Source of the DNA: CAZQKE01 sp964593865
GTDB lineage: Bacteria; Chloroflexota; Anaerolineae; JAAYZQ01
Assembly: GCA_964593865.1 (NCBI GenBank)
Contig: CAZQKE010000120.1
Span: forward strand, 1 to 64,000
Direction: 5' to 3'
Length of the DNA: 64,000 nucleotides
Below are positions 7,893-16,949 of this stretch, piece by piece (position 1 is the stretch's first letter; the number at the start of each line of letters is the position of its first letter). A model generated the notes under the pieces. It had not been told where the DNA came from, searched no databases, and worked only from the letters and a program-made list of their open reading frames with translations. The position numbers were made by a program, and so were the translations under genes.

Positions 7893-9599
7893 ATGTTCCA
7901 TTCTACACCTGCCCTTTGGCAGGCCATCCTGTGGCTGTATATCGGCGCAGCGGCCGTTTTGATCATAGGCCATCGGCTGCCCAATGAAGTACGCCGCCCG
8001 GTGGCGGCCCTTTGTGCTCTGCTCGCCCTCCGCAGTTGGCTCGTCGGTGGGGGGCAGGTGGAAATCTTTTGGGAACCCCTCAACCTGTTCCGCGCGGGGC
8101 CTGTCCTCCAGGCCGACGATCTCTCGTTGCTGGGTGGGATGACTCTGACCATCGTGACCATCGCCCTGGTGCTCGGCATCCGGGGCACAGGGCAGACAGC
8201 CTGGCATGGCCTGTTTCTGGCCCTGCTGGCCGGGAGTCTGTGGGCAACGGCGGCGGCCAATTTGCTTGCCCTGGCCCTGGGTAGCGCACTGATGGATTTG
8301 GCTTTGCTCGCCATGGCCCTTTCCGCCAAAGATGAGACGGGCCGGGCGGCGTGGCGTATGGCTGTTCCGGGGCTTGTCTCCACATATCTGCTCTTCTTGA
8401 GTGCGCTGCGGATGGATACGCAGATGGGGCATCCATCGCTGTTGGCCCGCAACCTCTCGTCGGATGCCCTACTTTTGCTCGGCCTTGCCGGTATGTGGCG
8501 TCTGATGGTCTTTCCCCTCCACCCCCGCCAGCTCGGCTCACCCCAAAGTGCGGCAACGGCCATCTTGCCCGCCGGGGTAGGCATATACCTGTTGGTCCGA
8601 GCCGAATCCCTGGGGCCGGTCCTCGGCAGCCATCCCTGGACCTGGCTCTTTGCCGCCGGCGGCTTGCTGGCCGGGGGGGTGATGGTTTGGGCCGGCAGTG
8701 TAGCAGCCCGCCGGGAGGAATCCCCCGGCGGGGTCATCAAAGCCATCCTGCCGGGTGTCATAGTCCAGCAAGGGGGCTATGCCCTGGCCTTTGTCCTCTG
8801 GGTGGGCGCAGATTCGCCCTGGCCCTTGGCGAGCCTGCCGCTCATCCTCGGCATCCTGACCATCGGTTGGGAAAGCACCCTGGAACAGGAAAGCGGAGAA
8901 GGGGAAGGATGGCTCGCCGGGATCACACGCCGCGTCCGGTCTGCCCTGGGGCAATGGAGCCTCGCCCTGTCCGCCCGCCTCCGCACCCCAACGGTGGAGC
9001 GTGCCCTGCGGTATGGGATGGCTCTGCCGTTCATCTTGGCCCTGCTGTCCGCCGTGGGCGGGCCGCTGACGCCGGGGGCGCGGGTTCGTTGGCCCCTTTA
9101 CGCCCATCTGCTACACGCAGGGGGAGCGGCCCCCCTGCTCACCCTTTTGATCGCCGACACACTCCTGGTGGCCGGGATGCCCCTTGCTTGGGACATGCTA
9201 CGGCAAAACCGCATCCGGCCCGGAGGAGGCCCTTTGTTGGCCCTGCCGATTCTGACGCTCCCCTTGATCCTCCTGGGCGTCGCGCCGGGGTTGGTGGGGG
9301 CGCCGAATCTGCCGCCGATCACCTTGCCTCCGGTTTCGGTCTGGGGCCTGGGATTGATCGTAATCCTGCCCTGGTTGATCGGTATCTGGTTCGCCCGCTT
9401 CGGCGAACAGGCCGAAGGCATCCTGACAACCCTGCACGCCGTCGCCAACCTGGATTGGCTTTTCCGAGCCGCAGGTTGGGTCGGCCGACAGGTGGTGGGC
9501 ATCCTGTACTGGCTTGGGTTGGTGGGGGAAGGAGACGGCTGGTGGGGCTGGGCCTTGGCCGTCTTGGCCTTGGGGGTCGCCTTCTTGGCCGTGCGATAA
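7893..9599 (+). CDS. Polytopic membrane protein, distant antiporter/complex-I-like subunit
   Basis: 568 residues with about 14 hydrophobic segments from end to end and a cytoplasmic-looking loop near residues 330-355 (ESTLEQESGEGEG). The ATG at 7893 is preceded by a purine-rich AGAGGGG. I do not recognise a specific family; by gene order and overall pattern it looks like a very diverged relative of the Nuo/Mrp/hydrogenase antiporter subunits, because the third gene of the cassette clearly resembles NuoN. The membrane spans themselves contain very few charged residues, which argues against active proton translocation. It is followed after 18 bases by the second cassette gene. Confidence 0.6.
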   Translation: MFHSTPALWQAILWLYIGAAAVLIIGHRLPNEVRRPVAALCALLALRSWLVGGGQVEIFWEPLNLFRAGPVLQADDLSLLGGMTLTIVTIALVLGIRGTGQTAWHGLFLALLAGSLWATAAANLLALALGSALMDLALLAMALSAKDETGRAAWRMAVPGLVSTYLLFLSALRMDTQMGHPSLLARNLSSDALLLLGLAGMWRLMVFPLHPRQLGSPQSAATAILPAGVGIYLLVRAESLGPVLGSHPWTWLFAAGGLLAGGVMVWAGSVAARREESPGGVIKAILPGVIVQQGGYALAFVLWVGADSPWPLASLPLILGILTIGWESTLEQESGEGEGWLAGITRRVRSALGQWSLALSARLRTPTVERALRYGMALPFILALLSAVGGPLTPGARVRWPLYAHLLHAGGAAPLLTLLIADTLLVAGMPLAWDMLRQNRIRPGGGPLLALPILTLPLILLGVAPGLVGAPNLPPITLPPVSVWGLGLIVILPWLIGIWFARFGEQAEGILTTLHAVANLDWLFRAAGWVGRQVVGILYWLGLVGEGDGWWGWALAVLALGVAFLAVR

Positions 9600-9617
9600 A
9601 GAAACCGGGTCTCTGAG

Positions 9618-10289
9618 ATGGAAGAAGCTTTTGCCGAAATCCTCAACACGTTGGCCGGAACACCAACCCTCATCGGGTTGATGTTGACGGCAGCCATCAT
9701 CTTTCTGACTTCCGACTGGCGGCTTTCTCTGACCGCCTTGCTGCTCCAATACATCCTGCTGGGCCTGGCCGTAACCCGTTCCGCACCCGTGGAGATCGCC
9801 TTGGTCAAGATTTTGGCCGGGGTGTTGGCGGTGTTCATCCTTTACCTCTCGGCCCGACGGGTTCAAGAGATGGAGGAACCATCGGCCCCCTCTCAAAGGA
9901 TGCACCTTTCCGGTTTGCAGTTGGGGTGGGATGCAGGGCCGCTGGGGTTGCCGTTGCGCCTGTTGGCCTTGCTGCTCACCCTGTTGGCCGTTGTACTGGC
10001 CTTTGAACGGGTGCATATCTCTTTCATGCCCGCCGACCTGTTTCTGGCCGCCTTATGGTTGACGGGCCTGGCGATGGTCAGCCTGATCATCGGCCACACC
10101 CCTTTGCGCGTCGGTCCGGCGGTTCTGAGCATCGTGGCCGCCTTTGACCTGGTCTACGGTGGCTTCGCTTCCAGCGTCGCCGTGGTGGGTTCCCTGGGCG
10201 CGTTGACCCTGTTGGCCGCCCTGGCCTTTGCCTACCTGATCATCATCCGGGGGTTGACGGCCCAGGCCGAGACGGAGGAGACCCCGTGA
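9618..10289 (+). CDS. Small polytopic membrane protein, possibly MrpC/NuoK- or HyfE-like
   Basis: 223 residues, about seven hydrophobic segments with a polar break around residues 78-105. Its place between two antiporter-like subunits and its size suggest the role of a small HyfE/MnhB-C type subunit, but I see no diagnostic motif. ATG start at 9618; the last codons overlap the next gene by 4 bases (GTGA at 10286), so translation is probably coupled. Confidence 0.5.
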   Translation: MEEAFAEILNTLAGTPTLIGLMLTAAIIFLTSDWRLSLTALLLQYILLGLAVTRSAPVEIALVKILAGVLAVFILYLSARRVQEMEEPSAPSQRMHLSGLQLGWDAGPLGLPLRLLALLLTLLAVVLAFERVHISFMPADLFLAALWLTGLAMVSLIIGHTPLRVGPAVLSIVAAFDLVYGGFASSVAVVGSLGALTLLAALAFAYLIIIRGLTAQAETEETP

Positions 10290-11683
10290 ACCCCATTCCC
10301 GGTCCTTTCCTCCTGCTGGCCCTGCCGTTGCTGGCCGCGGTGATCGCCTATATGCTGCGCCGCTGGGCTTTGCCTGCCGCACTGCTTTCGGCGGCGACGG
10401 CGGGAACATTGGCCCTTCTCTGCATCCTCCTCCCCCTGGATCGCTCGGCTTTTGTGCTGGGCCGGGAAGTAGCCTTCGGTCGCCCGGTCGTCGTGCTGGG
10501 TCACAACCTCCTCCTTGATCCGGCAGGGCAGGCGTGGTTGGCCCTGGTCTTTGCGCTGGCCGCCATCCTGTTTCTGCTGGCCTGGCGCATACCCCAAGGC
10601 CACACCCTTTTCCCCCTGGGGCTGGTGATCCTCGGTCTATATGCGCTCATCGCCTTGCTCCAGGACGCGGCGGTGGCCGTTGTGGTTTTGGGGATCGGTG
10701 CGACATTGACGGTCTTTATCATCCAGGGAGGGCGGCTCGGCTCCGTCCGCGGCGCACAACGCTTTCTGGTGATCTCACTACTGGCCGTGCCTCTGTTGTT
10801 GACGGCCATCTGGATGGGAGAGCGGTCGCTGCTCAATGCCGAACAAACGGCCCTGGTCCGTGACGCCTTGCTCCCGGCGGCGCTGGGGTTTGGCCTACTG
10901 CTGGCCGCGTTCCCTTTCGGAACTTGGATGCCGGCCCTGGCCGCCGACGCCCCGCCGCTCATCACCGGGTTCATCTTTGCCGCCGGTTCGGCCATGGCAC
11001 TCTTTGTCACGCTGCTCCTCTTCCGCAACACCCCCCTGTCGCTCACCGATCCGCTGACCCAAACCGTCTTTCAGCTGGCCGGTTTGGTGATCGCCGTCCT
11101 CGGGGGTTTCATCGCCGCGGCACAGCGCGATTTCGGGCGGCTGTTTGGCTACGCCGCCCTGAGCGATCTGGGCTACCTCCTGTTGGCATTGGGGTTCGGC
11201 TCCAGCCAGGGGCTGACGCTGGGCTTGTTGCATGTCGCCAACCGGGCTGCAGCCCTCGCCCTGGCCGCCGGGGGGCTGGCCATCTTGCGCCATTGGGCCG
11301 CCGATGACAGGTTTGACGCCCTGGGCGGCGTGGCCCGTCGCCTGCCCATCGCTACGGCGGGGATGATGCTGGGGCTGCTGGCCCTGGCCGGGTTCCCCTT
11401 CACCGCCGGATTCGCCACCCACTGGGCCGTCTACCGGGCCATGTCCAGCGAGCAATGGATTTGGGCGCCCATCTTTTTGATCTCGGCAGCAGGGATCGCC
11501 GTCGGCGCGGTGCGCGGCTTGAGCGCAATGCTGGACGGGCCGACAAGGGACGATCTGCGCCAGCCGTTGATCGCATCATGGCTGCTTTTAGGACTGATGG
11601 CCGTGGTCCTCCTGTTGGGGATCGCGCCGCAGCTATTTTTGGGGCCTGTCCAAAAAGCGGTGGAGGCTTTGGCTCTGTTCTAG
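10286..11683 (+). CDS. NuoN/MrpD-like membrane protein lacking the conserved Lys/Glu
   Basis: 465 residues, about 14 membrane spans in the proton-antiporter (NuoL/M/N, MrpD) pattern. Landmarks that align are PFGTWMPALAADAPPLITG (compare PFHxWxPDxYxGAPxPVTA) and the YAALSDLGYLLLALG segment. The residues that carry protons in the family appear lost: the TM7 Lys just before PFHxW is Leu (GFGLLLAAFPF), the TM8 Ser-Lys is Gly-Ser (AAGSAMA), and the TM5 Glu region reads VLGIGATL. GTG start at 10286 overlapping the previous gene. It could be a structural or non-pumping subunit of a membrane complex encoded elsewhere. Confidence 0.65.
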   Translation: MNPIPGPFLLLALPLLAAVIAYMLRRWALPAALLSAATAGTLALLCILLPLDRSAFVLGREVAFGRPVVVLGHNLLLDPAGQAWLALVFALAAILFLLAWRIPQGHTLFPLGLVILGLYALIALLQDAAVAVVVLGIGATLTVFIIQGGRLGSVRGAQRFLVISLLAVPLLLTAIWMGERSLLNAEQTALVRDALLPAALGFGLLLAAFPFGTWMPALAADAPPLITGFIFAAGSAMALFVTLLLFRNTPLSLTDPLTQTVFQLAGLVIAVLGGFIAAAQRDFGRLFGYAALSDLGYLLLALGFGSSQGLTLGLLHVANRAAALALAAGGLAILRHWAADDRFDALGGVARRLPIATAGMMLGLLALAGFPFTAGFATHWAVYRAMSSEQWIWAPIFLISAAGIAVGAVRGLSAMLDGPTRDDLRQPLIASWLLLGLMAVVLLLGIAPQLFLGPVQKAVEALALF

Positions 11684-11729
11684 GATCGCAGGGCGGGCGG
11701 TCGGCCGGCGGCCCGCCGGGTGCGGTTGC

Positions 11730-11807
11730 AACCGCGATTTCCTCTGCGCAAAACTTGTGCCGACGGGCCGGATTCGCGCATTCGTGTCCAATGCGCGGAC
11801 GACCCGC
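11730..11807. repeat. Degenerate intergenic repeat, copy A
   Basis: Begins with a 21-base block AACCGCGATTTCCTxTGCGCA that recurs with one difference at 46209-46229, then a TTGxGCCGxCGGGCCGG block and a GGACGACCCGC block that recur in the same order near 46250-46279. Related fragments (ATTCGTG..., GTGGACG...CCCGC) lie at 21700-21740. It fills the gap between the antiporter cassette and the ferritin-like gene. Confidence 0.5.
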
Positions 11808-11849
11808 GATTTTTGAGACCGGTGAGCAACAGCCTTTTGAGGAGGAACA

Positions 11850-12308
11850 ATGACGGTAGAAGAGATTCTGCGTGAAGCAATCCAGGGAGAGCAAGAAGCC
11901 TACGAACTGTACACCAATGCTGCCGACCTGGTCCAGGCGGAGCACATCAAAGCATTGTTGCGCGATCTGGCCCAGGAGGAGCTGGGCCACAAGGCCAACC
12001 TAGAAAGGATGCTGGCCGATCCACAGCAGCTTTCCTGGCAGGTGGAAAACCTGCGGAGCAGCCGCGTGGAGGATTACCGGGTATCCGACCACTTGGTAGC
12101 CCAACCCCTGGGACCCGATGCCGATTTTCAGGATGTTTGCATCTTTGCTGCCAAGCGAGAGCAAGAATCCTACACCCTCTACAAGGAGCTGGCGGCCCAG
12201 AGCAGTGGCCGGGTCCGCGATCTGTTGGAGGCAATGGCCCAAGACGAACTACGGCACAAGAACCTGGTCGAGCGATGGTACGAAGAGATCGTCTACCAGG
12301 ACTTTTAG
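11850..12308 (+). CDS. Ferritin-like (rubrerythrin-type) di-iron protein
   Basis: 152 residues forming a four-helix ferritin-like bundle. Iron ligands are visible as Glu in helix 1 (GEQEAYELY), ExxH in helix 2 (EELGHK), Glu in helix 3 (REQESYTLY) and ExxH in helix 4 (DELRHK), an internally duplicated arrangement. It lacks the C-terminal rubredoxin domain of classical rubrerythrin, so an external reductant would be needed. Likely role: peroxide or iron handling. ATG start at 11850 with GAGGAGG directly upstream. The stop overlaps the 3' end of the convergent RNase J gene by 4 bases. Confidence 0.88.
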   Translation: MTVEEILREAIQGEQEAYELYTNAADLVQAEHIKALLRDLAQEELGHKANLERMLADPQQLSWQVENLRSSRVEDYRVSDHLVAQPLGPDADFQDVCIFAAKREQESYTLYKELAAQSSGRVRDLLEAMAQDELRHKNLVERWYEEIVYQDF

Positions 12309-13972
12309 ACCTCCATCACCACGGGTAAGATCATGGGCCGACGCTTGGTCCGCTCATAGAGGAATTCGGCCAGGCTGTTTTTGATCTTGGAATTGAGAGT
12401 TGCTTTGGGGCCGCCGCCTTTGAGGGCGTCCAGCACACGATGAGAAGCGTCTTCAATGAGGTCGCCCGATTCGCGGATGTAGACAAAGCCCCGCGTGATG
12501 ATGTCCGGCCCGACCACCACTTCGCCGCTGTCGGCATCCACGGCGACGACCACGACGACAAACCCGTCCCGTGAGAGGAGATGGCGGTCACGGAGGACGA
12601 CGCTGCCCACGTCTCCCACACCCAAGCCGTCCACCAGGACATGCCCTTCTGTGACCTGACCGTTGGTCCGCCCCCAATCCCGACCGAATTCCAACACCGT
12701 ACCGCTTTCGGCGATGAAAATGTTTTCCGGCGGGACTCCCACCTGCTCGGCCATGCGGGCATGGTGGATCAGGTGGCGGAATTCGCCGTGGATGGGAACG
12801 AAAAAGCGGGGCCGGACCAGGTTGAGCATCAGTTTGTGCTCTTCGCGGCTGGCGTGGCCCGAAACGTGGACCTGCATCCGCTGGTGGTGGTAGACCTCGG
12901 CCCCGGCGCGGAAGAGGTTGTTGATGGTGCGGTTGACCAGTTCCTCATTGCCGGGGATGGGGGTGGCCGAGACGATGACGCTGTCGCCGGGGCGGATGTT
13001 GACCTGGCGATGCTCACCCAGAGCCATGCGCACCAGGGCGGATGTGGGTTCTCCCTGGCTGCCGGTGCAGGCAATGGCCACCTTGTGCGGCGGCAATTCG
13101 TTCATCTGCTGCGGGGTGAGAAGCTCCTCCGGAGCAAAATCCACATAGCCCAGTTCGTATGCCTTCTTGGCATAGTTGATCATTGAACGGCCCACCAACC
13201 CCACCCGCCGGCCGAACTGCCGGGCCGTATCTACCACCTGCTGCACACGGGAGATGTTGGAGGCAAAGGTGGCGACGATGATGCGCCCTTTGGCGCGGGC
13301 GAACACCCGCTCAAAGGTTTCCCCCACCACCTGTTCGGAAGGGGTATGGCCTTCCTTCTCCGCGTTGGTCGAATCGGAAAGGAGCACCAGCACCCCCCGC
13401 CCCCCCAACTCGGCCAGCTTGGCAAAATCGGTCAACTGTCCGTCCACCGGCGTTTGATCAAATTTGAAATCGCCCGAATGGACGACCAACCCCACCGGGG
13501 TTGTGATGCCCAGCCCGACCCCATCGGGAATGGAATGGCAAACGTGAAAGAACTCAACGGTAAAGGGATCCAGGTCCAACACGTCGCGGGGGGTGATGGT
13601 GTGCAACTCTGCCTTATCCAGCAGGTGATGATCTTTGAGTTTGACCTCAATGAGGCCCCGCGTCAGGCGAGTCGCATAGAGGGGGGCCTGGACCTGGCGC
13701 AGCAGGTAGGGCAGACCGCCGATGTGGTCTTCGTGGCCGTGGGTCACGACAATGGCCCGCACCTGCTCTTTGCGCTCAAAGACGTAATTCATGTCGGGAA
13801 TGACGATGTCAATGCCCAACATGTCGCTTTCGGGGAACATCAGGCCGCAATCCACGATCAGCAGCCGGTCGTCGTACTCAAACACGGTCATATTTTTGCC
13901 GATCTGCCCGATGCCCCCCAGGGGGATGATGCGTAGCACTTTTTCAGACAATGGGAACTCCTCTAAGGTCAT
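12305..13972 (-). CDS. rnj: Ribonuclease J
   Basis: Metallo-beta-lactamase/beta-CASP ribonuclease for mRNA decay and rRNA maturation, with 5'-3' exonuclease and endonuclease activity in the family. 555 residues: IIPLGGIGQIGKNM at the N-terminus, zinc motif THGHEDHIGG, HSGDFKFDQ, DSTNAE, GSQGEP, the beta-CASP segment with SGHAS, and IPIHGE-type FVPIHGEFRH. The ATG at 13972 has little SD and overlaps the HicB-like gene by 29 bases; a TTG at 13951 six bases behind AGAGGAG is an equally good start and would shorten the protein by 7 residues. Last gene of the etf-acyl-CoA dehydrogenase run; ends tail-to-tail with the ferritin-like gene. Confidence 0.94.
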   Translation of the reverse strand: MTLEEFPLSEKVLRIIPLGGIGQIGKNMTVFEYDDRLLIVDCGLMFPESDMLGIDIVIPDMNYVFERKEQVRAIVVTHGHEDHIGGLPYLLRQVQAPLYATRLTRGLIEVKLKDHHLLDKAELHTITPRDVLDLDPFTVEFFHVCHSIPDGVGLGITTPVGLVVHSGDFKFDQTPVDGQLTDFAKLAELGGRGVLVLLSDSTNAEKEGHTPSEQVVGETFERVFARAKGRIIVATFASNISRVQQVVDTARQFGRRVGLVGRSMINYAKKAYELGYVDFAPEELLTPQQMNELPPHKVAIACTGSQGEPTSALVRMALGEHRQVNIRPGDSVIVSATPIPGNEELVNRTINNLFRAGAEVYHHQRMQVHVSGHASREEHKLMLNLVRPRFFVPIHGEFRHLIHHARMAEQVGVPPENIFIAESGTVLEFGRDWGRTNGQVTEGHVLVDGLGVGDVGSVVLRDRHLLSRDGFVVVVVAVDADSGEVVVGPDIITRGFVYIRESGDLIEDASHRVLDALKGGGPKATLNSKIKNSLAEFLYERTKRRPMILPVVMEV

Positions 13973-14192
13973 CCGACCGCCGTGGTTCGGGGATAGGATC
14001 GCCGTCTTCCAGCGAAACCTCGATCCAGCCGCGCATGGCATCGCGGATCATCTCCACCGCCTCCTCCGGCGTGTCTCCTTCACTCATACAGCCGGGGAGT
14101 TCTTTAACTTGCACAAACCATTCACCCCCAGGCTCCGGGATCATCTCAATTGTGTACGGCAGGTTCAAGTAGTACTCCAACGTCCTGTTCAT
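13944..14192 (-). CDS. HicB-like antitoxin-type protein, no HicA neighbour
   Basis: 82 residues with the partial RNase H-like HicB fold: YTIEMIPEPGGEWFVQVKEL followed by PGCMSEGDTPEEAVEMIRDA, the standard HicB signature. A C-terminal arm (DGDPIPEPR) may contact DNA or a partner. There is no hicA gene (small double-stranded-RNA-binding-like toxin) on either side, so this is an orphan or a HicB-like regulator. It begins 7 bases after the acyl-CoA dehydrogenase stop and overlaps the RNase J start. The ATG at 14192 is chosen because the family motif starts 10 residues later. Confidence 0.8.
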   Translation of the reverse strand: MNRTLEYYLNLPYTIEMIPEPGGEWFVQVKELPGCMSEGDTPEEAVEMIRDAMRGWIEVSLEDGDPIPEPRRSDDLRGVPIV

Positions 14193-14199
14193 CTGAGCA

Positions 14200-15924
14200 T
14201 CACTCCGCCTCACCCAGCAGTAGATCTTGCAACGCCAAAGGGGCCGGATCGCTGGCTTGGACGCGGGCCAGGCCGGCCTGGAAGCGGGGCAGGGTGTCGG
14301 CCAGGTAGACGCGGGCCAGGGCCGCTTTGCGGGCGTTTTCCCGCCCATCGCGCAGGATGAGCCAACCGGTAAGGGTGTAGACGGCCAGGTCGGCCAGGTC
14401 GGCGGCATAGTAGTCAATGACCGCCCGGTCGTCTATTTTCTTCAAGTGATCCACGGCACGATTGAACAAAGCGGTTGCTTCCTCCAAGCGGGCCTTCAGA
14501 TCGGCCAGGTCGGAGCCGTATTCTTCGGCGGCCCAGGCATCAAACAGGGGGTTCAGGGCATGGCCCAGCAGCGGACCGGTGGCGGCCACAATCTGCAACT
14601 GGCTGGTCCCTTCATAGATGTTGGTAACGCGGATGTCGCGGTAGTGGCGTTCCACGCTGAATTCGCGCATGTAGCCGGTTCCGCCGTGGACCTGCATGGC
14701 CAGGAAGCAAACCCGGTTGCCCATTTCGGTCGCATGGTACTTGGCCAGGGGTGTCAGCACATTGGCCAGGCGGTCCGCCTCTTTGAGGCGTTTGCGCTCC
14801 TGGGCATCCAGCCCGCGCCGCGCCTTGCGCTGCTCCAACGCCTTTTTCATGTCCACCCAGCGGCCCGTTTCATAGACCAACGCCCGCGTCGCCTCTATTT
14901 CGCCTTGCATGGTGAGCAACATGCGGGTCACCGCCGGGATGCGGTCAATGGTCTGGCCGAACTGGACGCGCTTGCGGGCATAGGCCAACGCCTCGCGGTA
15001 GGCGGCTTCGGCGATGCCCACCGCCTGGGCGGCGACGGCGGCCCGCGCGCCGTTCATCAGCGCCCAGGTGTAGCGGATCAGCCCAAAGCGGCGTTTGCCC
15101 ACCAGCCGGGCCGGCGTGTCGTTGAACTGCAATTCGCAGGTCGGGGAGGCGTGTAGGCCCATCTTGTTTTCCGTGCGACGGATGCGGATGGTGTCGTCGG
15201 CCTCCACGGCAAATAGGGAGAGGCCACGGGCGTCGGTGGAGCCTTCTTCGGAGCGGGCCAGGACCAGGAGCACGTCGGCGTTGCCGTTGGTAATGAACCG
15301 CTTGACGCCGTTGAGCCGCCAGGTCCCCGCTTCCTCATCCCACCAGGCGCGGGTCTGGACCGCCCCCAGGTCGGAACCGGCGTCTGGCTCGGTGAGGACC
15401 ATGGCTCCCGTCGCTTCGCCGTTGGCGAAACGGGGCAGGATGCGGGCTTTGGTCTCTTCGTCGCCATATTCGGCGACGATGGCCGCCACCTCCTGCAGGG
15501 CAAAGATGGTCATCAGGGCCGGATCGGCGCGGGAAAGGATCTCTATCATCATCTGATGGATGGTAGTGGGCAGGTTCAGCCCGCCGTGCTCCCAGGAGAG
15601 CATGGCCCCCATCAGCCCGGCCTGACGCAGCAGGGTCAATCCCTCCTGGGTAGGCGCGGCGTAACGGACCTTGCCCCCTTCCAGGTGGACGCCTTCTTCA
15701 TCGGCTTCGGCGGCGCGGGGGGCAATGCGGTTGGCGCAGATGTCGCCCAGCACCGTCAGCAGCCGTCGGTAGTTGTCCAGGGCGTCGGCATAGTTGCGCG
15801 GCGCGCCGGGGAATCGGTCATGGAAACGGTAGTCATCTTCCAGCATTTCGACCACCGGCCCGATCTCCAGGTGGTCCAGACGGAACTGTAGGTCGGGGTT
15901 ATCGGTGAAAAAGTTATCAGCCAT
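14200..15924 (-). CDS. Acyl-CoA dehydrogenase (FAD-dependent, long form)
   Basis: 574 residues. The middle follows the acyl-CoA dehydrogenase plan: MVLTEPDAGSDLGAV and KRFITNGN for FAD/acyl binding, YARKRVQFGQTI, QVHGGTGYMREFSVERHYRD, and NIYEGTSQLQ containing the usual catalytic Glu. About 130 extra C-terminal residues form helices, as in the long ACAD subfamily seen in bacterial beta-oxidation clusters. Start ATG at 15924, seven bases after GAGGAG, 11 bases from the etfA stop. Electrons would go to the EtfAB pair encoded directly upstream. Chain-length specificity cannot be told. Confidence 0.92.
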   Translation of the reverse strand: MADNFFTDNPDLQFRLDHLEIGPVVEMLEDDYRFHDRFPGAPRNYADALDNYRRLLTVLGDICANRIAPRAAEADEEGVHLEGGKVRYAAPTQEGLTLLRQAGLMGAMLSWEHGGLNLPTTIHQMMIEILSRADPALMTIFALQEVAAIVAEYGDEETKARILPRFANGEATGAMVLTEPDAGSDLGAVQTRAWWDEEAGTWRLNGVKRFITNGNADVLLVLARSEEGSTDARGLSLFAVEADDTIRIRRTENKMGLHASPTCELQFNDTPARLVGKRRFGLIRYTWALMNGARAAVAAQAVGIAEAAYREALAYARKRVQFGQTIDRIPAVTRMLLTMQGEIEATRALVYETGRWVDMKKALEQRKARRGLDAQERKRLKEADRLANVLTPLAKYHATEMGNRVCFLAMQVHGGTGYMREFSVERHYRDIRVTNIYEGTSQLQIVAATGPLLGHALNPLFDAWAAEEYGSDLADLKARLEEATALFNRAVDHLKKIDDRAVIDYYAADLADLAVYTLTGWLILRDGRENARKAALARVYLADTLPRFQAGLARVQASDPAPLALQDLLLGEAE

Positions 15925-15935
15925 GGGGCATCTCC

Positions 15936-16949
15936 TCACAAGGAACGGTAAGCGCGGATCATCAGGGGGATGACGGTCCGCAGGTCGCCGACGATCTTGT
16001 AGTGGGCAATGTCAAAGATGGGCGCGTGGGGGTCGGTGTTGATGGCGATGATCTTGGCCGATTGGTCCATCCCGGCCCGGTGCTGGACCGCGCCCGAAAT
16101 GCCGCAGGCGATGTAGAGCCGGGGGCGCACGGTGACGCCCGTCTGCCCTATCTGGTGTTCGTGGGAAATGAACCCGGCGTCCACCGCCGCCCGCGAGGCG
16201 CCCACTTCACCGCCCAACGTTTCGGCCAGGTCGTAGATCAGCCGAAAGTTCTCCTTGCTGCCCACACCCATCCCCCCGGCGACGATGATCTGCGCGCTTT
16301 TGAGGTCCACGCCGGGGGGGCGGGTTTCCCGGTGGAGCACCTGCACCACCAGGTCGGCATCGTCAAAGCGGGGTTCGATCCGCTCGACGACGCCGGTGCG
16401 GGTCGGGTCCGGTTGGGGCAGCCGCATCACTCCCTCGCGGACCGTAGCCATTTGGGGGTGCATTTTGGGGTTGACGATGGTGGCGATGATGTTGCCGCCA
16501 AAGGCCGGTCGGATCTGGTACAGCAGGTCGCGGTAGACCTGCCCCCGCCGTTCAAAATCGCCGATTTGCAGGTCGGTGCAATCGGCGGTCAGGCCCGCCG
16601 TGAGGCTGCTGGCCAGACGGGGGGCCAGGTCGCGGCCTACGGGCGTCGCGCCGTAGAGGACGATGTAGGGCTGCCGTTGACGCATCAGATCGGCGGCGAC
16701 GCGGGCGTAGGGCAGGGTGCGGTAGACGGCCAGTTCGGGGTGATCGGCCAGGAGCACCCGGTCCGCGCCGTGCCGGATGAGGGTTTGGCTCAGGTCGGCG
16801 ACGCCGTGACCCAGCAAGAGGGCAACCAGCTGACCGCCCAGACGGTCGGCCAGCTCCCGCCCTTTGCCCAGCAGTTCCAGGCTGACGGGGGCGATGCGGC
16901 CCTCGTCCTGTTCAATGAAAATCCACACGTCTCGTTTCATGTTCTCCAT
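15936..16949 (-). CDS. etfA: Electron transfer flavoprotein alpha subunit
   Basis: 337 residues; partner of EtfB, carries FAD and relays electrons from acyl-CoA dehydrogenases to the membrane. The C-terminal FAD domain is clear: VVAGG-type IIVAGGMGVGS, GASRAAVDAGFI, QIGQTGVTVRPRLYIACGISG, AIN.D..APIF (INTDPHAPIFDIAHYKIVGD). Length is normal. Start ATG at 16949; an ATG three codons later is also possible. 110 bases separate it from etfB; that gap shows no terminator. Confidence 0.95.
   Translation of the reverse strand: MENMKRDVWIFIEQDEGRIAPVSLELLGKGRELADRLGGQLVALLLGHGVADLSQTLIRHGADRVLLADHPELAVYRTLPYARVAADLMRQRQPYIVLYGATPVGRDLAPRLASSLTAGLTADCTDLQIGDFERRGQVYRDLLYQIRPAFGGNIIATIVNPKMHPQMATVREGVMRLPQPDPTRTGVVERIEPRFDDADLVVQVLHRETRPPGVDLKSAQIIVAGGMGVGSKENFRLIYDLAETLGGEVGASRAAVDAGFISHEHQIGQTGVTVRPRLYIACGISGAVQHRAGMDQSAKIIAINTDPHAPIFDIAHYKIVGDLRTVIPLMIRAYRSL

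Noticed and set aside
7472..8761. Long minus-strand open frame opposite the antiporter-like gene
   Set aside because: Arg/Pro/Ser-rich shadow of a GC-rich coding strand, no family features; the plus frame encodes coherent membrane helices.
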